DNA of 64,000 bases. It comes from Romanomermis culicivorax (taxonomy: Eukaryota > Nematoda > Enoplea > Mermithida > Mermithidae). The notes under the pieces were generated by a model that was not told where the DNA came from, did no database searches, and saw only the letters and a program-made list of their open reading frames with translations. Positions 57,924 through 64,000 of this stretch are shown here, piece after piece (within the stretch, counting starts at the first letter, position 1; every line of letters starts with the position of its first letter). Position numbers and translations under genes: made by a program. The stretch spans positions 992,001 to 1,056,000 of the forward strand of contig CAWUHX010000015.1 in NCBI GenBank assembly GCA_963922205.1. The letters run 5' to 3'.

Positions 57924-58493
57924 CTAAAAATGGACTTTCTTGGCAAGAAATTCACATTTCTCTGGTTTAAGAGTCAACTTTGCTATTCGCAAAGCCTGTA
58001 ACACCAATGCCAAATTCTCTAAGTGTTCCTCAAATGTATTCGAGAAGATGATTATATCATCAATATACACTAGGCAAATTTTACACACTAAATCTCCAAG
58101 GATTCTTTCCATCATCCTTTGATATTCAGTGGGTTCATTCTTAAATCCAAACAGCATAACTTTAAATTGAAATAATCCTTCCTGACAAATAAATGCCATC
58201 TTTTCCTTGCTCTCTTCATCCAGTGGAACTTGCCAATAGCCTGATTTTAGATCCAAAGTTGTATAAAATTTGGCTTTCCCAGGGCAATCCAAATAATCAA
58301 CCATTCTGGGAATGGGATATTTATCATCCTTACTCACCTCATTTATACCTCTAAAATCAACTATGGGTCTCCTAGTTCCATCCTTTTTCCCAACTAGGAA
58401 CAAAGGCGCAGCCCATGGTGATTTCAAGGGCTCTATCACTCCCTGATCAAGCATTTGTTTAATATGTCCCCTCACTCCAGGCTGACTTAGCAA
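57924..58493 (-). pseudogene. pol: Reverse transcriptase
   Basis: Motifs: PWAAPLFLVGKKDGTRRPIV, VDFRGINEVSKDD, FYTTLDLKSGYWQVPL, and catalytic VYIDDIIIFS. The usual LPFGLxNAP loop reads MLFGFKNEP here, an unusual substitution that may reflect decay. The frame stops at 57924 after KKVHF, and the sequence continues as LGHILDANG in another frame, indicating a one-base indel near 57915-57924. Confidence 0.85.
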
Positions 58494-59276
58494 CTCTGTA
58501 ATATTGCTTCACTACAGGTCTAGTATTCCCAGTATCTATCTTGCAAGTAAAAGCTGGAGTTGTAGTTTCAGGATCATGCAGCAAGCTAAAGACATCTCTA
58601 TACTGCAACAAAGATTCTATAGCTTTCATTTTCTGTTCCTCCGCAATCTTTGCTTTGGATATCATTTTGCATAGTGAATTATAAAATTCAACAGAATCTG
58701 ACCTTGATCCTCTATTCTATTCTTCCTTCACCATACAGGTCTGATACTCCTCCTCTTCCTTTATTTTCTCCATACTCTTTATCATTTTGTAGGTATCATC
58801 ATCTTCAACTGATATTGATTCCATATAGCCAATGATTTGATCTCTCTCAAATCGACAACCAGAACCTGTATTATTTGAGATTAGTACTACAAATGACTCC
58901 TGTGATCTGTCCACTATAGCTTTCTCAATTCTGGATTTGTTTCAGAATCCCTTGATTCCACAATAATTCTGTTAAATGTAGCATCTCTATGTTGATCCCA
59001 TAGTATTGCCTTTATCAAAACATCTGTACCATATGGAATGTAGGTTTTCCCACATGCAACAATGGAAACAGTTGTTTTTAGAAGACAGACTTTCGGATAC
59101 ACACTTTGATTTCTGCTATCACCCAATGCTGCATTAACCTTTGGTGCTTCTTCCACTACCATTTGCACAGTAGTTACAGAAGGCAACTGAACTACATCAA
59201 TCGATTTCTCAATGCATTGTATGATCATGACATTTCTCCTAAAATCAATGATCACACCAAGATCTGGGTGTGCCAA
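58494..59276 (-). pseudogene. Protease region and RT-proximal spacer
   Basis: The frame 58914-59276 begins with HPDLGVIIDFRRNVMII, which resembles the C-terminal half of a retropepsin-like domain (a LGxDFL-like strand followed by hairpin) and continues with spacer of the kind that precedes gypsy RT. Frames 58717-58914 and 58459-58665 carry on, the latter with LLQYRDVFS and a DTGNTRPVVKQYYRV stretch that is the usual lead-in to RT rather than an active site. The protease catalytic motif itself was not found, so it is either in the disrupted 59280 region or lost. Confidence 0.4.
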
Positions 59277-60316
59277 AAACTGGAATCAGGTCTTTGCCTG
59301 CATCTGGCAACACAATAGAATACTTTTTATCAATTTGAGTTACAGCATATGCGAGGTCTTGCCACGTTTTCATCCATAGCAATACGTCCTGCAGCTCCAT
59401 CTGATACAGTGGACTACTTTTATAAATGAAGGCATTAATAATATTCTCCTGCCTGACTTGATCTGCCAGATCTGCATAGACCAGGTCTACATGATTACTC
59501 AATCTCTTTAAAAAATTCTAAAGCCGATTCTCACCCTTCCTGTTTCATATTGAATAGCTCCCTTTTGAGCATCATCGAGTCATAAGTTGGTGCTAGATAC
59601 TTTAAAATATTTATCCACCCTTCTGTATAACTTGCTGATGTTCTTGCTATCCTTCTTCCTGTATTCTGAGACAATCTTCTCAAACTTTCCTTCTCGATCT
59701 TATCAGTAGTGTTTTCCAAAAACTCACTTTCCAGATCAGTAAAGAATTTGAGCACTTCTGTCGGCTTTATACTATCATGTAAAGGTCTACGCTTAAGGGC
59801 CTTCACCACATCTCTAACATCAACTTCTACACTTGAGCTGGAGTTCGTTGTTAATGAACTTCTAGTATCACTCTCTGAATAACGTCTACTCCTAGCTCTA
59901 GATCTATGTGATCTTCTACTACTCTTTGATTTTCTCCTCTTTCTTCTTTCAGGGCTAGGTTCAGCTCTATTTGTGGTATCTCTCCAAGATGTAAGATGAG
60001 AAAACCTGTCCTCTCCTTGGGATGATTCATCACAGATAGTCACCTTTCTTTCCCTAGATTTTTGATTTTCTAAATAACCATAATCATTCAATTGTGCTTG
60101 TCCTGCATTTCTTGAACTTTCTGGCTCCTGACTCAACCTCTTATCTAGAGTAGAATATTTATCTCTACCCTCTAGCAATCTAATACAAATTTCTGACTCA
60201 ACCTCTCTTTTAGGTTGATTTAACCTATCTGATCTTATTTCTGCATAAGAAGACTCACTTATCTTCTTTTGCTGTTCCATTTCATTTTCCTTTTCCGGAT
60301 CCTGGGCATTTTCCAT
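59245..60316 (-). pseudogene. gag: gag-like frame, RS-rich
   Basis: The ATG at 60316 opens a 261-codon frame: charged N-terminus, a strongly basic Arg/Ser block (RRKRRKSKSSRRSHRSRARS) near residues 125-150, then a helical segment (KPTEVLKFFTDLESEFLENT, then ASYTEGWINILKYLAP) that resembles the N-terminal part of a capsid-type domain. It stops at 59531, and a second frame, 59245-59502, continues with FIYKSSPLYQMELQDVLLW-type helical sequence. No zinc knuckle was seen. Assignment as gag rests mainly on position before protease and RT. Confidence 0.5.
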
Positions 60317-61614
60317 AACCTTTATTAATAAGTCGACTTTCCTCTCAAATGCATTAATTCATTGATCCTTCGGGTCAATCTTTTCCTTTTGATCTTTTCA
60401 TTGTGTTCAATTCACCATATCCAATTGGTATCTCCATGGGTATCAGTCGTCCATTAATTTGGCCGGCATGTCCTCATAGTAATCGTCTATATTCATGTTG
60501 GTCAAGTTGGATTTCCACACTGGTCTCCATTTCCATTAACCTCCTCCAGCATCTCCTCCATCAGATAAACAATCTTTGGTGGTGTCATCCATCTTTGCTT
60601 TTCCATTGTTTGCTAACCTTTGACATTTTGGACTACAGTAGCTTCCCTTTCTGCTTGCTTAGCCATTTCAAAGCTAATCATCACTAAATCCTCTTGCGAT
60701 TTTGACATTTTGGCAGTCTTACCTTCCTGTCTCTGTTCTGTCTCAGACACCTGTGTTTGAATCTGTCCTACAGCTGCGTGTTCTTCAGCTGAGTCAAAAT
60801 TTGAAACACTAGGTTCATGAGACCTAGGAGGTGTCCTCAAAGTTTTTCCAAAGGGAACACTCATTATTCTTATCTTACCCATATGTAGCTGCTTTTAGAA
60901 ACCTGGTGGCTTAGTTATTTTCCTGGTGGTTTTCTGATTATCTGTCCTGAGAGGGGTTAAGAGTCCACCACTTGTTAGGCTTCTGTGGGTTTTGATGATG
61001 ATATGACTGACCTTTAGGTTCAGATGAAGGAAGTTGCAACAGTTCTGACCACAGGCTAACAAAATACAAACACACCAGAACTCTCTCACATGGAATCTGG
61101 GATACCCTCACCAGTACTTCTCTAAGTCTCAGGTAGAACACCTTGACATGTACCTCAGGAGATCCTACCCCTGTCTTCAATACTAATCTTAAAAAACATT
61201 CCACTATGCTCTCAAAACAAAACAGGTTACCATGTTGAGCATATATTGGGAAAATAGGGCGACGTCATCAATAATATAAAAATAAATATAACAAGATGAA
61301 TGGGGTGAAGCATACCACTACCAAAAGCTAATAATGAAAAAACACCCAAAACACCCAAAACAGTGGCATCATAAATCCATGTGAATTCATATTTCTTTCT
61401 TGCCACCTTTTGTCCAACGCATGCCCACTGAGGCTGGAAGTTGAACATGTGCACCTACAGTAACCCTGACAAGAGAGCATTTGTCGTAAAATGCTTGCTG
61501 AAGACTTTTCTTAAACAACCTTAAAATTCTAGGCCATCTAATCAGTGGGTTAGGGATTCCATTACAACATCTTTTCCATTTCATTCTATCCAACAAAAAA
61601 TCCAAATACAGTAA
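60317..61614. other. Presumed 5' part of second retroelement
   Basis: No gene supported. Minus-strand frames at 60613-60882, 60938-61204 and 61227-61454 show no recognised domain; the last has a hydrophobic stretch. This region probably includes the element's leader and 5' LTR, but an LTR copy could not be matched downstream. Confidence 0.3.
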
Positions 61615-61862
61615 TTACTTTGAGTAACCAGAAAAATCAAAGGCCTTTATGTTACTGCAAATTACCAGTATTAATTCGTCAATGAACCAAAGTTCTGTTT
61701 GACGAAATCTTTGACAAAATTTCCTCATCAAATTAAAAATAGTTAGAAAGCTTCGGGAAACCCAAAAAATGAGGGTCACAAAATCTTGTCAACAAATTCG
61801 AAAATTTCGCTGATAAAATTTTCGTTAGCTTCAAGAAACCAGCCTGGGGCCAGTTTCTCAAA
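61615..61862. repeat. Dispersed repeat, copy 1
   Basis: Similar to 63437-63662 in the same orientation. Shared blocks: GCCTTTATGTTACTGCAAAT, AGTTAGAAAGCTT/GGTTCAGAAGCTT then GGGAAACCCA, AATTCGAAAATTT and the outer end (G/A)AAACC(A/G)GCC. GACGAAATTTT words are reiterated inside and continue to about 62100. Confidence 0.6.
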
Positions 61863-62114
61863 GCTCCCGAACTTAATTCGTCAGCAAAATTGGCCATTTA
61901 GTGACAAAATTTCCGAACTTCATTAACAAATTTTTTTTTTGGGTTTCCTGAAGAAAATTTTGTTGATGAGATTTTGCTTATGTAATGGTCAGTTTCTTGA
62001 CAAAATATTCCAATTTTTTTCACGAAATGTGGCTTTAAGTTTCTCAAAGATCCCTAAATATATCCTGCCGAAATTTCTAGCTCGTTGACGAAAAAAAACT
62101 AGATAGGTTCAAAC

Positions 62115-62372
62115 CTCTCTATAGTCTGTTTTTTATAAAATGCTTCCAAATAGAAAAGTGACACAAATCAATACTGTCGTCAAAATCGTTTACATAGAGC
62201 TCTTACTATAAAACTTTTCACTCGAAAAATTGTTAAAGGTCAGGTCAGTACGCTCACAAATTTCCAATCCTATATGATACATTGTTTATCAGAAAATCGT
62301 GAAAATCTGAAATACTATTTGCATTCCACTTTCATTATTTAGAAGCATTTCGAGAAAAACAGACTATGAGTG
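62115..62372. repeat. MITE, copy 2
   Basis: Second copy of 53186-53445, same orientation, with inverted ends CTATAGTCTGTTTTTTATAA and GAAAAACAGACTATGAG. Confidence 0.7.
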
Positions 62373-62504
62373 TTTATAAGAGCCGTTTTTTAATGTCATA
62401 GAATAGGACGAAAGTCAATAGTCCTCATTAATTATTCAAATGTATTGATTGATCAATTTTGTAATTTTTTGTCTTCTATATTCCAATGTTTTTTAAAGCA
62501 TTGT

Positions 62505-62640
62505 GTCGCAACTTGGCGCCCTGGGCGCCCGTCTCACTTTGGCGCCAGCTTTACTTCATCGCCTTGTCTCATTTTGGCGTCCAAGCTGTGTCTTCCTTTG
62601 GTGCTGGTCTCACTTTAGTGCCCGTCATGCAAATTTTAGG
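62505..62640 (+). repeat. Degenerate GGCGCC 17-bp array
   Basis: About seven loose units of the GTCTCACTTTGGCGCCC repeat, more diverged than at 44226 (GGTGCTGG, TAGTGCCC variants). Confidence 0.65.
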
Positions 62641-62869
62641 AGCAGTTTTAAATTTTACATTTTGCTTTACACTATAAAATATCTGCTGTACTTTCCTGGT
62701 GGAAAATTATGTACTTAATTATCCACATACTAATTTAAATTATCTGTTCATTATCCATATACTGATTTAAATCATAAAATCAACAGTACGTGGCATGAAA
62801 ATCCTACATTAGAGAAATGATGTGGACACTAAAAAATATTTTGTTAATTCTTTTCCCTTATTTTTTTCT

Positions 62870-63190
62870 GTATAAGGTTTATTTTGTTTCCCTCTCATTC
62901 TTTCCTCTTTTTCAGTTTCTTTCCTTCTATTCTCATCATTTTTAATCACACAATTCTATGTCCCTCTACTTTTCCGTTTATTTTCATATTGTGTTATTTC
63001 TGTTTGTTTCTCTGCTTTTGTTTTCATACATTTTTTCCATTTTATTCTATCCACCATTTCCCTTATTATTTTATATTCGTTTGTATTTTTCTTTTTTTGC
63101 ATTTAAATTTCTGTTTTGTACTTTTTTCTATATAGTTTCTTTTCCTTCTTCGCCTTCCTTCCTCTTTCCCTTTTTTCAAAAACTATTACG
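62870..63190. repeat. Pyrimidine-rich low complexity
   Basis: T/C-rich on the plus strand (TTTCCTTCTATTCTCATC and similar). The Phe/Ser/Leu-rich frames across it are products of composition, not genes. Confidence 0.6.
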
Positions 63191-63436
63191 TTTGGGGCCT
63201 GGTCGTTCACATTACAGTAGTATTTCTCTTATAGTCTGCTAATTTCTGAGCCATCTTTAATTTGTAACAAATCTTTATGCTACATTATGATCTATAGCAG
63301 AGACACGTGATATTTCAGGGCCCCTGCAAAGCAACTTTTACTGATAGGCTTTTTTGGTTTCCTCCACATTCCCAAATTTTTTTCTTCAAAGGCATTCATT
63401 TGAGGGAAAAAAGGTGATGAATAGACGAGGAAAAGA

Positions 63437-63662
63437 AAAAAAATCCAAAGTAATTACTTTGACTAACCAGCAAAATCAAAAGCCTTTATGTTACTGCAAA
63501 TTACATGTATTAAGGGATTTCGTCAATGAATTAAAAATGGTTCAGAAGCTTTGGGAAACCCAGAAATGAGGTTCCCGAAATGTCGCCAATGAATTCGAAA
63601 ATTTTGCTGACGAACTTACTTCGCTGACGAAATTTTCATCAGCTTCGATAAACCGGCCCCTG
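63437..63662. repeat. Dispersed repeat, copy 2
   Basis: Partner of 61615-61862; ends with AAACCGGCCCC, the same end as the AGCT-rich foldback at 51951, so these elements may share a transposase specificity. Confidence 0.55.
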
Positions 63663-64000
63663 GTCTCAAAAAGCCTCAATCAAATCATGGGTTTTAGTTG
63701 TGCTGATCTTTACACCAAACAGTTGAATTTTGGCCTATTTATAAGAGAGAGGTTTCACAATATATTGTGCAAATAACGGTGACAGCCTTCTTTCTGTCAT
63801 ACCCGAAAAATACTTCACCATTTCAAATTCTGCCGTAATGATTTTTACTCTGGCTGGGAAAAGCTTCGCCACTTTGGATTTACTATACTTTATATCATTT
63901 TGACCCAAAAGTTCAAGTCCGAATTGGGTCTAAACGCATAAATAACAGAGAAAATGTGTTATTTAATGGGCAGTTCTGGCTCGATCTCCACCAAAAACAA
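63663..64000. other. No gene seen
   Basis: Non-coding sequence up to the window edge. No exon or repeat recognised. Confidence 0.35.

Larger units (their letters stand above)
55551..60316 (-). mobile_element. Second Ty3/gypsy-type retroelement, decayed
   Basis: Minus-strand coding pieces in canonical order: gag-like 59531-60316 and on to 59245, protease/spacer 58459-59276, RT 57924-58493, RNase H 57181-57915, a spacer 56725-57156, and integrase 55551-56700. Frames change and stops intervene, and no LTR pair was recognised, so limits are those of the coding region only. Unrelated in detail to the element at 15024-31248: the RT motifs differ. Confidence 0.8.

Noticed and set aside
62884-63242. 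Phe/Ser/Leu-rich open frames, membrane-like
   Set aside because: Produced by pyrimidine-rich low-complexity DNA.

Overview
This window is eukaryotic and almost certainly from a small metazoan. Genes are split by short introns (about 50-60 nt in the best case) with GT donors and T-rich ...TTTCAG acceptors, the intergenic DNA is AT-rich and packed with inverted-repeat elements, and the one fully readable host gene is a UDP-glycosyltransferase. A nematode or another ecdysozoan is my best guess, but this is inference: no rRNA or tRNA marker is present. No bacterial operons, CRISPR arrays or RNA genes were seen.

Layout. 571-8287 (minus): about 22 exons of a long coiled-coil protein whose 5' end is not found. 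8288-14702: no host gene; several inverted-repeat (foldback) elements, one nested in another and one carrying a FLYWCH-like zinc-finger remnant. 15024-31248 (plus): one complete Ty3/gypsy-type LTR retroelement of about 16.2 kb, bounded by 1.4-kb LTRs with TGTCA/TGACA ends and an ACCC target duplication. 33383-36437 (minus): an intact six-exon UDP-glycosyltransferase, 520 residues after splicing. 36438-40061: duplicated satellite-like repeats. 40062-42894 (minus): a three-exon HMG-box protein with a foldback element in its large intron. 43130-46335: more foldback elements and inverted GGCGCC-rich arrays. 47175-51134 (minus): exons of a putative secreted or type I membrane protein. 51666-53445: MITE-like repeats. 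55551-60316 (minus): a second, decayed Ty3/gypsy-type element. 60317-64000: dispersed repeats and low complexity.

The most interesting object is the element at 15024-31248. From 5' to 3' it carries an LTR, a 4-kb non-coding leader, gag, an unassigned accessory frame, an envelope-like glycoprotein, two successive retropepsin-like domains, RT-RNase H, integrase with a GPY/F-type tail, and the second LTR. Env-like genes of LTR elements normally lie after pol, so env between gag and protease, next to a doubled protease, is unusual. The leader holds about 14 tandem units of about 65 nt. Most start with a TGACGTCAGC-like word and fold into one or two hairpins whose stems change sequence from unit to unit while staying paired. 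That pattern points to selection on RNA (or DNA) structure rather than on sequence. The same word recurs twice just before the 3' LTR.

The element is not intact. It has in-frame stops in gag, the accessory frame, env and pol, plus a pol frameshift; nearly all the stops could be single C-to-T changes. Its two LTRs differ by a few percent by eye. It appears to be a fairly young but inactivated copy, so intact relatives elsewhere in the genome are the place to test these ideas.
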